Assembly: GCF_019285515.1 (NCBI RefSeq)
Contig: NZ_CP079095.1
Span: 3,256,501-3,320,500 of the forward strand
Reading direction: 5' to 3'
From: Methylococcus sp. Mc7
GTDB lineage: Bacteria; Pseudomonadota; Gammaproteobacteria; Methylococcales; Methylococcaceae
Length of the DNA: 64,000 bases
Every line of letters starts with the position of its first letter. Position 1 is the first letter of the stretch. The notes under the pieces are model-generated. The model ran no database searches, was not told the DNA's origin, and worked only from the letters and a program-made list of their open reading frames with translations. A program made the translations under genes and the position numbers. This document shows, piece after piece, positions 7,464 to 16,326 of this stretch.

Positions 7464-7521
7464 TCGCGGCGGAGCCGCTCCTACAGCCGCCCCCCCCCCT
7501 GTGGGAGCGGCTCCGCCGCGA
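7464..7521. repeat. REP palindrome downstream of RAYT copy B
   Basis: TCGCGGCGGAGCCGCTCC and its reverse complement lie around a C-rich spacer. The element begins 11 bases after the RAYT stop. It matches the REP at 4832 in the other copy of the block. Confidence 0.9.
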
Positions 7522-7553
7522 ATTCGGGATGAGAAAAAATGCCCCTCCGGCCA

Positions 7554-7581
7554 TTGAATCTTTGTCTTGCTCTTCTATACT
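7554..7581 (+). promoter_or_regulatory. Candidate sigma-70 promoter of the polysaccharide locus
   Basis: TTGAAT (7554-7559) and TATACT (7576-7581) are separated by 16 bases. They lie about 60 bases upstream of the first gene of the locus and just after a REP palindrome. Only pattern matching supports it. Confidence 0.4.
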
Positions 7582-7639
7582 ACTCGACGTAACCGTTTTT
7601 CCATACTCATGTACCACTTTTTTGGGGGGGGACCCTGTC

Positions 7640-8098
7640 ATGAAGGTTGCATTCACTCGACTCACGATGATTTTTTCCTTGCTGATCCCACTGCTGATGC
7701 CGTCGATGGGGGCCGCCGCGCCGTCCAATGCTTCGCTGTCGGATGCGGACAAGCAGTTGGTCCAAGATGCCCGGCAGGCTGTCAGGGAGCAGACGGCAAG
7801 CCGCATCCAGGCGCTTTGGGCCGATTTCAGGGCGGGCAAGATTTCGAAACGGGAATACAAGTCCCAGGTTCGGGAAATTCAGTCCAACCAGAACGGTTTG
7901 CTGAGCTCCCTGAGCAGCAGAGCCAACCAAAGAGAGCTGACCGGCCTGCTGGGCGAACTCAGGGCACACCCCGAATCCGCGGAAGACATTTTGGCCACTC
8001 GGGGCAGCGGTAACCACGGGAACGGCTGGAACTACAAATGGCTCGTAAGCTGGACCACTTGGCTACGTGAATATATCAGCGCCGGTCGTATCTTCTGA
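7640..8098 (+). CDS. Small secreted protein at the head of the polysaccharide locus
   Basis: This 152-residue protein has a clear Sec signal peptide (basic MKVAFTRL, then a hydrophobic stretch, likely cleaved after GAAA near residue 26). The mature part is charged and mostly helical, with a Gln/Arg-rich stretch. The C-terminus is aromatic (WNYKWLVSWTTWLREY). I do not recognise a domain. ATG 7640 is chosen because it directly begins the signal peptide; a longer in-frame extension runs back into a REP. It is 17 bases from the polymerase gene and probably in one transcript with it, so a periplasmic accessory role is a reasonable inference. Confidence 0.75.
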   Translation: MKVAFTRLTMIFSLLIPLLMPSMGAAAPSNASLSDADKQLVQDARQAVREQTASRIQALWADFRAGKISKREYKSQVREIQSNQNGLLSSLSSRANQRELTGLLGELRAHPESAEDILATRGSGNHGNGWNYKWLVSWTTWLREYISAGRIF

Positions 8099-8115
8099 TT
8101 CCGGACGGATAGGAT

Positions 8116-9642
8116 TTGGACTCGCTGGATCCGCTCGATCCGGCGAGTTTTTGCGCCGAATGCAGACGGCTTGTGGCTGCGGTATTTGACAAGGGTTTGT
8201 TTTCTGTTTTGTTGGCCTTGATCCTGTGGCTGCCACTGCCTTGGGGCAGCAACTGGGAAGGGGCTGTTTATTTTTTTTCCAGTGTCGTATTCGTGCTCGG
8301 GGCCGCCTGTTGCCTGTTGCATGCCCACGGCGGGCTTCCGCTCACGACCTCGTTTCGCAAGGCATGGCCCGCCTTGCTCCTGATTGGCGCGAGTGTCTTG
8401 TGGATAGCTTTTCAAGGTTCACCCTGGTTTTCTGATCTGGCGGAAAAGTTGCTTCCTCGAGCCGCGCTAATCTATCCGGATGCTCGCCAGATCGATCCCA
8501 GCCTTTTGTCGTCGTTCAGTACCGATCCGTACTACACTCGCCTTGCGGCATTCCGGGGCGCGGCCTATCTGGCCATGTTCGCGATCATTCTGTTGCTTAC
8601 CCGCGATCAGCAGAGGGTCCGATGGCTGGCCTATGTGATGGGGGCATGCGGGGTGTTCGAAGCCTTGTACGGCTCGGCCAAGTCATTGACTGGCTTGGAG
8701 TTTGGTTTCTTCGGCAAGGAAGTGGGGAAATCCGTCGCGACAGGTACCTTCGCCAACCGCAATCACCTTGCCGGCCTGCTGGAGATGACGCTGGCGGTGG
8801 GGATCGGGTTGCTGATCGCCGGGAGGTTTTCCTCGCCGGGCGGCAACTGGCGCGACTGGTTGCGGGGGGTGGCGACTTTCCTGCTCAGCGACAAGGCGCC
8901 TCTTCGCATCGCCGTCGTGATCATGGCCATCGGTCTGGTGCTCACCCGGTCGCGCATGGGAAACGTGGGGTTCGCGGTTTCCTTGACCGTCGCCGGGGCC
9001 GTGTACCTGCTGCTCGCCCGGTCGTCGAAATTTTCCAGCGGACTGGTGTTGGCCATATTGTTTAGCATCGTGCTCGTCGATCTCGTGGTCGTCGGCAGTT
9101 ATTTCGGAATCGAGGAGGTGGCTCAGCGTTTGGAGCAGACCTCGGTGGCGGAGGCGGCGAATCGGGTCGATCTGTTCGACTACGCGGTGCCTTATGTTTT
9201 GGACTACTTGCCGTTCGGCTCCGGAGCGGGTTCGTTCGAGGCATCTTTTCTGCCTTATGGTGGGCCGGAGGTGGTCATTCCCTACGATCACGTCCATAAT
9301 GACTATCTGGAGTTTCTCGGCGAATGGGGTATCGTAGGGGTTCTGCCCATGGCGCTTGCGGTGGCGTCGAGTCTGATAGTCGCTTTGTTTGCGCTGCGTC
9401 AGCGGCATGACGCCTTGCTGAGGGCTACGGCTTTTGCCTCTTTCATGGGTATCCTGGCGCTATTGATACATTCATTCGTTGACTTCAATTTGCAGATACC
9501 GGCAAACGCGGGCTTCTTTGTTGTGCTCATGGCGCTGGCCTGGATTTCGGCCTTTTGTCATCAGCATCGTAATGGCACCAGAACATCGCCGATTCTGGAT
9601 GCCGAGGACGAAAATAGACCGCCCCGAAGGAGACATAAGTGA
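8116..9642 (+). CDS. O-antigen ligase/polymerase-like protein (Wzy family)
   Basis: This is a 508-residue polytopic inner-membrane protein with about ten to twelve hydrophobic helices. It carries the O-antigen ligase superfamily features: ANRNHLAGLLEM around residue 212 and a large periplasmic loop ending in YDHVHNDYLEFLGEWG near residue 388. Proteins of this type polymerise undecaprenyl-linked repeat units or ligate polysaccharide. Next to a Wza/Wzc-like export pair, a Wzy-type polymerase role is the likely reading. Start codon TTG 8116 follows an AGGAT-like site. The stop overlaps the next gene's GTG, so the two are translationally coupled. Confidence 0.8.
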   Translation: MDSLDPLDPASFCAECRRLVAAVFDKGLFSVLLALILWLPLPWGSNWEGAVYFFSSVVFVLGAACCLLHAHGGLPLTTSFRKAWPALLLIGASVLWIAFQGSPWFSDLAEKLLPRAALIYPDARQIDPSLLSSFSTDPYYTRLAAFRGAAYLAMFAIILLLTRDQQRVRWLAYVMGACGVFEALYGSAKSLTGLEFGFFGKEVGKSVATGTFANRNHLAGLLEMTLAVGIGLLIAGRFSSPGGNWRDWLRGVATFLLSDKAPLRIAVVIMAIGLVLTRSRMGNVGFAVSLTVAGAVYLLLARSSKFSSGLVLAILFSIVLVDLVVVGSYFGIEEVAQRLEQTSVAEAANRVDLFDYAVPYVLDYLPFGSGAGSFEASFLPYGGPEVVIPYDHVHNDYLEFLGEWGIVGVLPMALAVASSLIVALFALRQRHDALLRATAFASFMGILALLIHSFVDFNLQIPANAGFFVVLMALAWISAFCHQHRNGTRTSPILDAEDENRPPRRRHK

Positions 9643-10976
9643 GTATGAACCGAGTGTATGTCTTCTGCCGTCTGATCCTGTTGTTCGGGATATTTGCGTC
9701 GACACCTATTGCAAGTGTGGCTGCCGAAGGTGTGGGGTCGAGCACTTCAAGCGGCTATGCTTCATACACTTCTCCCTTGGTGTCGGGGGGCGGGGATAGT
9801 CCTTATCTGCGCACCCGCCCCATCCTGGATACCGGCGAAGCGCCGACCGAGGGTGCCGGCTGGCTGGAAGGGTTTCGGCTGCCGTTATTGACGCGAATTC
9901 GGGTGGGTGAGTACTACGACGATAATGTTTTCTATAACAACCTGAATCGCCGGTCTTCTTTCGTGACCATCGTGAATCCGCAATTTCTGGTTCCGATGCG
10001 TTTGGGCAAACAGAATTTGGGACTGGCTTATTCATTCCGCGGCAGCATTTACGAAAATGCCTCGCAGAATAACTATGTCGACAATTATGTCAATGCTTTT
10101 GGGGACTTGGAGTTCAACCACCGTGCCAGGCTGATGTTGAGCGGAAGTTTGGTTTTTGCCCATGATCCGATCGGTACGATGTTCAGTCAGGGTAATGTGG
10201 TCAATTTGCTAAACGAGCCGAACGAATGGCATGAAGGGACTTTTGGAGCCCAGTTCCGTTATGGGGCGGACAAGGCAAAAGGCCGCTTTGACCTTTACTT
10301 CAATTTTGTGAGCAGAGCCTACGACAACCATCCTTTGCTCACCAAGCAGAGAGACGTCAATGGCTATACGCTCGGTGGGACGTTTTACTACCGGGTGATG
10401 CCAAAAACCTCGCTATTGGTCCAAGTGGATCAGATTTTGTCAGACTACCAGTACACTCCACCGGGCGCACCATCATTGGATAGCCTTCAAGGTCGTTACC
10501 TGGCAGGTGTGTTGTGGGAACCGACTGCAAAAACCGCCGGTTCGATCCGCGTGGGGTACTTGACCAAGGATTTCAGTGACTCATCACTGGGCTCCTTCGG
10601 GCTGCCGACTTATGAAGCTGCGGTTTCGTGGGCACCCCAGACCTATTCGACGTTTCGGCTTGCCGCATCGAAAGTCTTCAACGAATCGGTTTATGCGGGA
10701 GCGATATTCAGCGATAGTCAATATTATGCTCTGGCCTGGAACCATGTGTGGCTGAAACGCTTCAGCAGCCGGCTTGAAGTCAACGCTCGGGAAGACAAAT
10801 ATCAGAATTCCGATATCAATAATAGGGGCTACGGCGTGTTTGCGGGTTTTTATTACAAGCCTCAGCACTGGCTGACGACTGGGCTTAATTATTTCTACAA
10901 TCAGAGGCATTCGACCCGGGACGAGTTAGACTATGATCGTAACATGATAGAATTGAGTCTTCAGATGAATATGTAA
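9639..10976 (+). CDS. Outer-membrane beta-barrel protein of the polysaccharide locus (EpsL-like)
   Basis: A 445-residue protein with a signal peptide (cleavage near ASVAAEG). It is followed by alternating-pattern beta strands rich in Tyr and Phe, such as LGLAYSFRGSIYENASQNNY and FAGFYYKPQHWLTTGLNYFY, ending at LSLQMNM. This matches the outer-membrane barrel proteins encoded with eps clusters of beta- and gammaproteobacteria, proposed to pass polysaccharide across the outer membrane. Start GTG 9639 has AAGGAG six bases upstream; ATG 9645 is the alternative. No enzymatic motif is visible. The export role is inferred from locus and fold type. Confidence 0.7.
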   Translation: MSMNRVYVFCRLILLFGIFASTPIASVAAEGVGSSTSSGYASYTSPLVSGGGDSPYLRTRPILDTGEAPTEGAGWLEGFRLPLLTRIRVGEYYDDNVFYNNLNRRSSFVTIVNPQFLVPMRLGKQNLGLAYSFRGSIYENASQNNYVDNYVNAFGDLEFNHRARLMLSGSLVFAHDPIGTMFSQGNVVNLLNEPNEWHEGTFGAQFRYGADKAKGRFDLYFNFVSRAYDNHPLLTKQRDVNGYTLGGTFYYRVMPKTSLLVQVDQILSDYQYTPPGAPSLDSLQGRYLAGVLWEPTAKTAGSIRVGYLTKDFSDSSLGSFGLPTYEAAVSWAPQTYSTFRLAASKVFNESVYAGAIFSDSQYYALAWNHVWLKRFSSRLEVNAREDKYQNSDINNRGYGVFAGFYYKPQHWLTTGLNYFYNQRHSTRDELDYDRNMIELSLQMNM

Positions 10977-11064
10977 GTGTTCGGAATGATTATCGGTCTG
11001 GTCGGGCCTTCCTCGCTGCCGGGCCGGCGACATGTTGAAACTGGGGGGACGGAATAAAGCCGAT

Positions 11065-11601
11065 ATGCAACGGATTATATATTTTGGTTGTTTTTTGTTT
11101 GCGCTGATCTCGTTCTGTTGCCACGGCGAGGAACGTCCCGCGGTGTCCGACTACCGCTTGGGTTCGGGTGATCTGATCAAGATTTACGTTCTCAATGAGG
11201 AAAACCTCAGTATGGAGGTCCGCCTGAGCGATGCCGGGACGATTTCGTATCCATTTCTAGGGGAAATTCATGCCTTGGGGCGTACCGTAAGCGAGCTCGC
11301 GGCCGAAATCACTCGTGGTCTGAAGGGGCCTTATTTGGTCGATCCTAAGGTTAGCGTGAGCGTGATCGAGTACCGGAAGTTTTTCATCGGAGGCGAGGTA
11401 AAAGCCCCGGGTGGTTATCCATTTCAGCCAGGCCTCACGATACAGAAGGCGGTTGCGTTGGCGGGAGGCTTCACGGAAAGGGCCTCGAGTGACATTGTGG
11501 TGATCCATGAAGATGATCCAATGCAAACGCCGGTCGAGGCAAATGTGATGACGCCGGTGCGACCAGGGGATGTCATCACCATCAAAGAAAGCTTTTTCTG
11601 A
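11065..11601 (+). CDS. Polysaccharide export protein (Wza/OPX family, short form)
   Basis: This 178-residue protein has a signal peptide (MQRIIYFGCFLFALISFCC), a polysaccharide-export domain (YRLGSGDLIKIYVLNEENL onward, residues about 30-110) and one SLBB-type domain (FFIGGEVKAPGGYPFQPG, about 115-160). It is about half the length of E. coli Wza and lacks the C-terminal amphipathic helix that forms the Wza outer-membrane pore. The upstream barrel protein may therefore provide the outer-membrane channel. Start 11065 is preferred because it begins the signal peptide; ATG 11032 is possible. A Cys pair at the end of the hydrophobic stretch could make it a lipoprotein, but the lipobox is poor. Confidence 0.8.
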   Translation: MQRIIYFGCFLFALISFCCHGEERPAVSDYRLGSGDLIKIYVLNEENLSMEVRLSDAGTISYPFLGEIHALGRTVSELAAEITRGLKGPYLVDPKVSVSVIEYRKFFIGGEVKAPGGYPFQPGLTIQKAVALAGGFTERASSDIVVIHEDDPMQTPVEANVMTPVRPGDVITIKESFF

Positions 11602-11643
11602 TTTACTTCACGCGTTGCATCACTTCCGATTTCGTCACTCGTC

Positions 11644-14085
11644 ATGAATGACAAGAATATCTATTCGCCGATAGTTCAGAGCAACATTCCCCAGGTAGTC
11701 AATGTGCCGTATGATGGTGGGGTATATCAGCCAGACGAAGAGCAATTCGATCTGAGGCGATACTGGAGCGTTATTCGCCGCCATCTTTGGGGCATTCTGG
11801 GTCTCGCGGGATCGGTGTCGGTGCTGACATTCCTGATTCTGTTGTCAATGACGCCGATTTATCGGGCCACCGCGACCTTGATCGTCGAACCGAAAGAGCA
11901 GAAAGTTGTTTCTGTGGAAGAGCTCTACGGGGTCGATACGAAGAGTAGGGATTATTACCTCACTCAGGTGGAGATCTTGAAATCCCGCGCTGTTGCAAGA
12001 AGGGTGGTTGAAACCTTGCAGTTGGTGTCAAATCCGGAGTTCATCAACAAAGAAGAGAATGTCGCGGATTTACCTGAAGAAGTCGGGCCGGTGGGGCCGT
12101 ACGGTCCTCAAATTCCGACCCAGGTGGCCTTCGGGAGGGCCTCGACATTGCCGGAGGAAGACAACGCGGACGCCGATTCCAGCGGATGGGAATCCTGGTT
12201 GGACTGGCGGGCGTGGTCGCCGTTCGGTGCGTTTCAGTCTAGCGCTTCGGCCTATGCGACGGGGGATCCGCTCGACGCCGTAACCGACAAATTCCTGAGG
12301 CGTTTGAGCGTGAATCAGATCCGGAATACCCGCCTGGTGCAAATATCGTTCGATGCTGCGAGCCCGGAGCTTGCGATGCAGGTCGCCAACGCGGTGTGTG
12401 AAGCTTATATCGATATCAACCTGGATGCTCGTTCGGAAGGGACCCAATTGGCGTCGAAGTGGCTTGCCACGCGCCTCGAGGGGTTGCGCCAGAAATTGGA
12501 GGAATCGGAGCGCCGTTTACAGGCTTATCTTGAAACCCAGAATCTGGTCGATCTTCATGGCAGGGCATTCTCCGGTGGTTCGTCAGCAGACGGATCGTCC
12601 TCGGGCGTTTCTTCGCTGAGCGCCAGCCAATTGAGCGATTTGAACGCGAGATACATCGATGCGCGGAAAACACGTTTGGAGGCCGAAACGCTCTACGGTC
12701 AGATTGCCAACCTCGGGGGCGTGGTGCCGGAGAATATCGAGAGCATGCCGGCCATCTACGGCGACGAGACCGTGCGCAATCTCAAACAACAGGAACATGA
12801 GGCGCTGACCCGCGTCAATGAGCTTGCCAGCCGCTACGGCGCCCAGCATCCGGAGCGAGTGACGGCGGAGACGCATCTCGAGTCGATACGCACGGCGTTG
12901 AAGAAGCAGATTGCCAGCGTGGCCGGCCGTTTGAAGCAGCAGATCGCCGCGGCTTATGCCAATGAGAATGCCTTGGCGGGGCAGATCGATTCGATCAAGA
13001 ATGAATTGCAGGGGATTGCCCGGAAGGAAAGCGTATATCGCCAATTACAGCGTGAGGTGCAGTCCAACCGTGAGCTTTACGAGATGTTTTTCAAACGCTT
13101 GAAGGAGACCTCCGAAGCGGGCGATCTGCAGCCCTCCAACGCACGTGTCATGGACGCGGCGGTTTTGCCTAAGTTTCCCGTCAAGCCGAACAAGAGACTG
13201 GGCGTGACCATCGCTTTCGTCCTTTCCCTGATGGCCGGAATCGGCTTGGCCTTCCTGCTCGATTTCATGGACAAGTCGTTCAGGAGTTCGGAGGAAGTGG
13301 AGCAGAAGCTGGGGCTCCCCTTGCTGGGCCTGGTGCCGCTGGTGATCCAGAAGCAGAAGCGCGGAGTCAAGGAAGATGTTTCCAAGGTTTTCCTGGAGGA
13401 TCCGAGGGGGACGTTCGCGGAATCGGTGCGTACCATCCGCACCGGTATCATGCTGTCGTCGCTGGATGACCCGCGCATGAGCATCCTGGTGACCTCATCC
13501 GTTCCGGGCGAAGGGAAGTCGTCGATTTCGATGAGCCTGGCCTATGCGCTGGCTCAGCTCAATTCCAGGGTGCTGGTCGTGGAGGCGGACCTGAGGCGGC
13601 CCAACCTGGCGAAGCGTTGCGGCTTGTCCGCGAAGATGCCGGGACTGTCGAACCTGGTGGCGCAGACGGCGACGCTCGAGGAATGCATCCATCATTACGA
13701 GGCGGGTAATATCGATCTGATGCCGGCCGGTATCGTGCCGCCGAATCCGCTGGAGCTGCTGTCTTCGCACCGCTTCGCGGAAGCGATGACGGAGCTCGAG
13801 AGCGAGTACGACGCGATCATCCTCGACGCGCCGCCGATGCAGCCGGTGAGCGATGCGCTGGCTTTGTCCCGGCTGGTCCGGTCGGTGATCTACGTGGTTC
13901 AGGCGGAAAAAACGCCGGTGCACATGGCGCGCTCGGGCATCGACCGGTTGCGCAAGGTCCGCGCGCCGCTGACCGGTGTGGTCTTGAGCCAGTTGAACAT
14001 GGAAAAAAGCCGGCGCGGCTACAGCAGCTATTACTACAGCGACTACTATTATGGGAGTTACCAACAGGAAGGTGCCCACGAGTGA
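11644..14085 (+). CDS. Wzc-like chain-length determinant and tyrosine autokinase
   Basis: This 813-residue inner-membrane protein has an N-terminal Wzz domain with a first membrane helix near residues 42-63, a long periplasmic coiled-coil region (about 270-480), and a second helix near 518-535. A cytoplasmic BY-kinase domain follows: Walker A in SSVPGEGKSS near residue 617, Walker A' in VVEADLRRPN, Walker B in IILDAPP near 725. The C-terminus is a tyrosine cluster (YSSYYYSDYYYGSY, eight Tyr), the autophosphorylation target in Wzc. It controls polymer length and export with the Wza-like protein. The matching phosphatase gene at 14898 is separated from it by a 755-bp repeat element. Confidence 0.93.
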   Translation: MNDKNIYSPIVQSNIPQVVNVPYDGGVYQPDEEQFDLRRYWSVIRRHLWGILGLAGSVSVLTFLILLSMTPIYRATATLIVEPKEQKVVSVEELYGVDTKSRDYYLTQVEILKSRAVARRVVETLQLVSNPEFINKEENVADLPEEVGPVGPYGPQIPTQVAFGRASTLPEEDNADADSSGWESWLDWRAWSPFGAFQSSASAYATGDPLDAVTDKFLRRLSVNQIRNTRLVQISFDAASPELAMQVANAVCEAYIDINLDARSEGTQLASKWLATRLEGLRQKLEESERRLQAYLETQNLVDLHGRAFSGGSSADGSSSGVSSLSASQLSDLNARYIDARKTRLEAETLYGQIANLGGVVPENIESMPAIYGDETVRNLKQQEHEALTRVNELASRYGAQHPERVTAETHLESIRTALKKQIASVAGRLKQQIAAAYANENALAGQIDSIKNELQGIARKESVYRQLQREVQSNRELYEMFFKRLKETSEAGDLQPSNARVMDAAVLPKFPVKPNKRLGVTIAFVLSLMAGIGLAFLLDFMDKSFRSSEEVEQKLGLPLLGLVPLVIQKQKRGVKEDVSKVFLEDPRGTFAESVRTIRTGIMLSSLDDPRMSILVTSSVPGEGKSSISMSLAYALAQLNSRVLVVEADLRRPNLAKRCGLSAKMPGLSNLVAQTATLEECIHHYEAGNIDLMPAGIVPPNPLELLSSHRFAEAMTELESEYDAIILDAPPMQPVSDALALSRLVRSVIYVVQAEKTPVHMARSGIDRLRKVRAPLTGVVLSQLNMEKSRRGYSSYYYSDYYYGSYQQEGAHE

Positions 14086-14093
14086 GAAACGTG

Positions 14094-14848
14094 TACTAGC
14101 GGTTAAGAAAGCAGTGTCACACAACATTCCCTCTCCCTCTGGGAGAGATCGATGTGCGCCATGCGCACCGGATTGTTCCCAGGAACCTGTAGGGCGGATG
14201 CCGAAGGCGATCCGCCAACCAATCTGTTTCGGGATGGCGGAACCCGAAAGAGCCGGTTCCGCCCTACGTCGTCCCTGTAGGGTGGATAAGCGTAGCGCAT
14301 CCACCTCCGTGCCGACTCGGAGAGCAGCGAAGCTGACTCGAAGAGCGGCGGAGCTGACTCGGAGAGCGGCGAAGCCGAATTTGACGGATGCGCTGCCGCT
14401 TATCCGCCCTACGATCCTGGCATGCGTGCTGTTTCGGGATGGCGGAACCCGAAAGAGCCGGTTCCGCCCTACGTCGTCCCTGTAGGGTGGATAAGCGAAG
14501 CGCATCCACCTCCGTGCTGACTCGGAGAGCAGCGGAGCTGACTCGGAGAGCGGCGAAGCTGACTCGAAGAGCAGCGAAGCTGAATTTGACGGATGCGCTG
14601 CCGCTTATCCGCCCTACGATCCTGGCATGCGTGCTGTTTCGGGATGGCGGAACCCGAAAGAGCCGGTTCCGCCCTACGTCGTCCCTGTAGGGTGGATAAG
14701 CGTAGCGCATCCACCTCCGTGCCGACTCGAAGAGCAGCGAAGCTGAATTTGGCGGATGCGCTGCCGCTTATCCGCCCTACGATCCCGATGGGTTCCTGGG
14801 TAGGGTGAGGGCGATCGAACAATGACATTGCTTTCTTAACGGCTAGTA
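14094..14848. mobile_element. MITE-like element with 26-bp terminal inverted repeats
   Basis: The left end TACTAGCGGTTAAGAAAGCA... (14094-14119) and the reverse complement of the right end (14823-14848) agree at 24 of 26 positions. Both ends start with TA, which would fit TA target duplication as in Tc1/mariner or IS630-type elements. The 755-bp interior has no transposase frame; it holds a short palindrome of the CCCTCTCCC...GGGAGAG type and three large tandem repeats. It fills the gap between the autokinase and phosphatase genes. Confidence 0.7.
14226..14790. repeat. Tandem array of 205-bp units (two full, one partial)
   Basis: Units begin at GTTTCGGGATGG at 14226, 14431 and 14636, giving an exact 205-base period for two full units and a third of about 155 bases. 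Each unit contains a GTAGGGTGGATAAGCG half and a CTTATCCGCCCTAC half that can pair. Inside are 21-base subrepeats of GACTCGGAGAGCAGCGAAGC type, two or three per full unit. Near-identity between units suggests recent amplification. Confidence 0.85.
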
Positions 14849-14897
14849 ACCTGGTCGTACCCTAAGCAAGACAGCCTTTTTGGAGCTTTGAATTCCC

Positions 14898-15623
14898 ATG
14901 ATCGACCTTCATTGCCATCTGTTGCCGGCCATCGACGACGGTCCGGAGAATTTGGCCCAGGCCCTGGAGCTGGCCCGGCTCGCGGCGGAGAGCGGGATTC
15001 GGCGGTCGGTGGTGACGCCGCATATCCAGCCGGGGTGCTGGGACAACGACCAGGCCGGTATCGAGCGCGTCTTCCGGGCGTTTCAGGTGGAGCTGGAGCG
15101 CGAAGGGATTCCGCTCGAAGTCGGCATGGCGGCGGAAGTCCGTGTGTGTGCCGAGATCATGAGCCTGCTGGCGCAGGACCGGATTCCCTTCCTCGGCGAA
15201 TACCGGGGCAAGCGGGTGATGCTGCTCGAATTCCCCCATGAGCAGATTCCCGCCGGTACCGACGCGCTGGTGCGCTGGCTGATGAAGCGCGATATCCTGC
15301 CCATGATCGCCCATCCGGAGCGAAACAAGGCCGTGATCCGCGATTTCAGCAAGATCTTCCCTTATGTCGAAATGGAGTGCCTGTTCCAGGTTACCGCCGG
15401 TTCGCTATCCGGGCAGTTCGGCGAGCGCTGTGAAGAAAGGGCGCTCCAGTTCCTGGAGGAAGGCTGGATCACGGTGGTGGCGTCCGACGCGCACAACGTG
15501 AAGCATCGCCCTCCCAATCTGGAGGAGGGGCGGCAGGTGGTCGAGCGTGTGGCCGGGTCGGAAGTGGCGAGGAGGCTGGTCGTCGACAACCCGAGCGAAA
15601 TTCTCGGATTGCGCATTCAATAA
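14898..15623 (+). CDS. CpsB/CapC-type manganese-dependent tyrosine phosphatase
   Basis: A 241-residue PHP-family phosphatase that removes phosphate from BY-kinases such as the upstream Wzc-like protein. Metal-binding motifs are visible in order: DLHCHLLPAIDDG at residues 3-15, TPHIQPG near 47, HPERN near 140 and SDAHN near 196. The length matches CpsB/YwqE (about 240-255). These enzymes are common in Gram-positives; Gram-negative loci more often use a Wzb-type low-molecular-weight phosphatase. The start ATG 14898 follows immediately after a TTTGGAG-like site and the repeat element. It is probably co-transcribed with the following VpsP-like gene, 13 bases downstream. Confidence 0.88.
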   Translation: MIDLHCHLLPAIDDGPENLAQALELARLAAESGIRRSVVTPHIQPGCWDNDQAGIERVFRAFQVELEREGIPLEVGMAAEVRVCAEIMSLLAQDRIPFLGEYRGKRVMLLEFPHEQIPAGTDALVRWLMKRDILPMIAHPERNKAVIRDFSKIFPYVEMECLFQVTAGSLSGQFGERCEERALQFLEEGWITVVASDAHNVKHRPPNLEEGRQVVERVAGSEVARRLVVDNPSEILGLRIQ

Positions 15624-15636
15624 CGTCTGAATCCGC

Positions 15637-16326
15637 ATGTCCGCCGCCCTGCGCATCCTGGTGTGCTACCTGCTGGCCGGGGGCTTGTTTTTCCTCAGTT
15701 GGACTTGCCTGAAGCGGGCCAAGGCCGGCCTCCATGAGGTCCAGGTGGGCTGGCTGTTCAAGGCGTGGACGGCGAAACCGGACAAGCCCCCGTCCGAGGC
15801 CGAGCTGAACCGCATCGAGCGCGTGCTGCGTGGCGCCGTCGTCCTGGATCCCGACAATCCCGTCCTCCACGAACAATTGTGCCAGTTGTACATATGGCAG
15901 CTCGCGCTCGCCCGCAGCAATCCCGATGCGGAGGCCAAGCTGAGCGCCAAGGCCACCGCCGAGGCCCGCCGGGGGGTGTCGCTGAGGCCGGCCTGGCCGA
16001 TGGCCTGGGCGCGTTTGCTCGGCTTGAAGGCGACTTTCGACATCCCCGACGATGAATTCAGGCTCGCGCTGAGGCGCGCCACCACCCTGGGGCCTTGGGA
16101 TTTCCAAACCAGTGTGGCGGTGGCGGCCGCGGTGCTCCCGATCTGGGACGAAGTGTCCCCTGAGGATCGGGAGGTGGCGGTGAACGCGGCGATCCGGGGT
16201 TTCCAGCAGAAACCGAAGGACATGCTGCCGGTCGTGCAGGAATCCGGCCGGCTGGTCGAAGTCTGTGCGGCCATGGCCACCCAGCCCGAGCTTCACCAGC
16301 AAGTCTGTTCAGACGTGATCGAATAG
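15637..16326 (+). CDS. VpsP-like polysaccharide biosynthesis accessory protein
   Basis: This 229-residue protein has one N-terminal membrane anchor (about residues 7-25). A soluble helical part follows with TPR-like pairs (LRGAVVLDPDNPVLHEQLCQLY, then ARRGVSLRPAWPMAWARLLGL). The pattern resembles VpsP-family proteins found at the end of exopolysaccharide loci. The function of VpsP is not well defined; a periplasmic scaffold role is inferred. It is the last gene of the locus, and a strong hairpin follows about 150 bases downstream. Confidence 0.65.
   Translation: MSAALRILVCYLLAGGLFFLSWTCLKRAKAGLHEVQVGWLFKAWTAKPDKPPSEAELNRIERVLRGAVVLDPDNPVLHEQLCQLYIWQLALARSNPDAEAKLSAKATAEARRGVSLRPAWPMAWARLLGLKATFDIPDDEFRLALRRATTLGPWDFQTSVAVAAAVLPIWDEVSPEDREVAVNAAIRGFQQKPKDMLPVVQESGRLVEVCAAMATQPELHQQVCSDVIE

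Larger units (their letters stand above)
6549..7521 (+). repeat. Segmental direct repeat, copy B (ATPase remnant-REP-RAYT-REP)
   Basis: This is the second copy of the block at 4138-4882. It keeps the ATPase segment that copy A has lost and an intact RAYT gene, and its upstream REP has a greatly enlarged interior. The two MNT/HEPN pairs lie exactly between the copies, so unequal exchange between the blocks could delete or amplify them. Confidence 0.85.

Noticed and set aside
14226-14790. CRISPR or coding repeat protein
   Set aside because: The period is 205 bases with no spacer structure, stop codons interrupt the frames, and paired halves suggest a nucleic-acid repeat.
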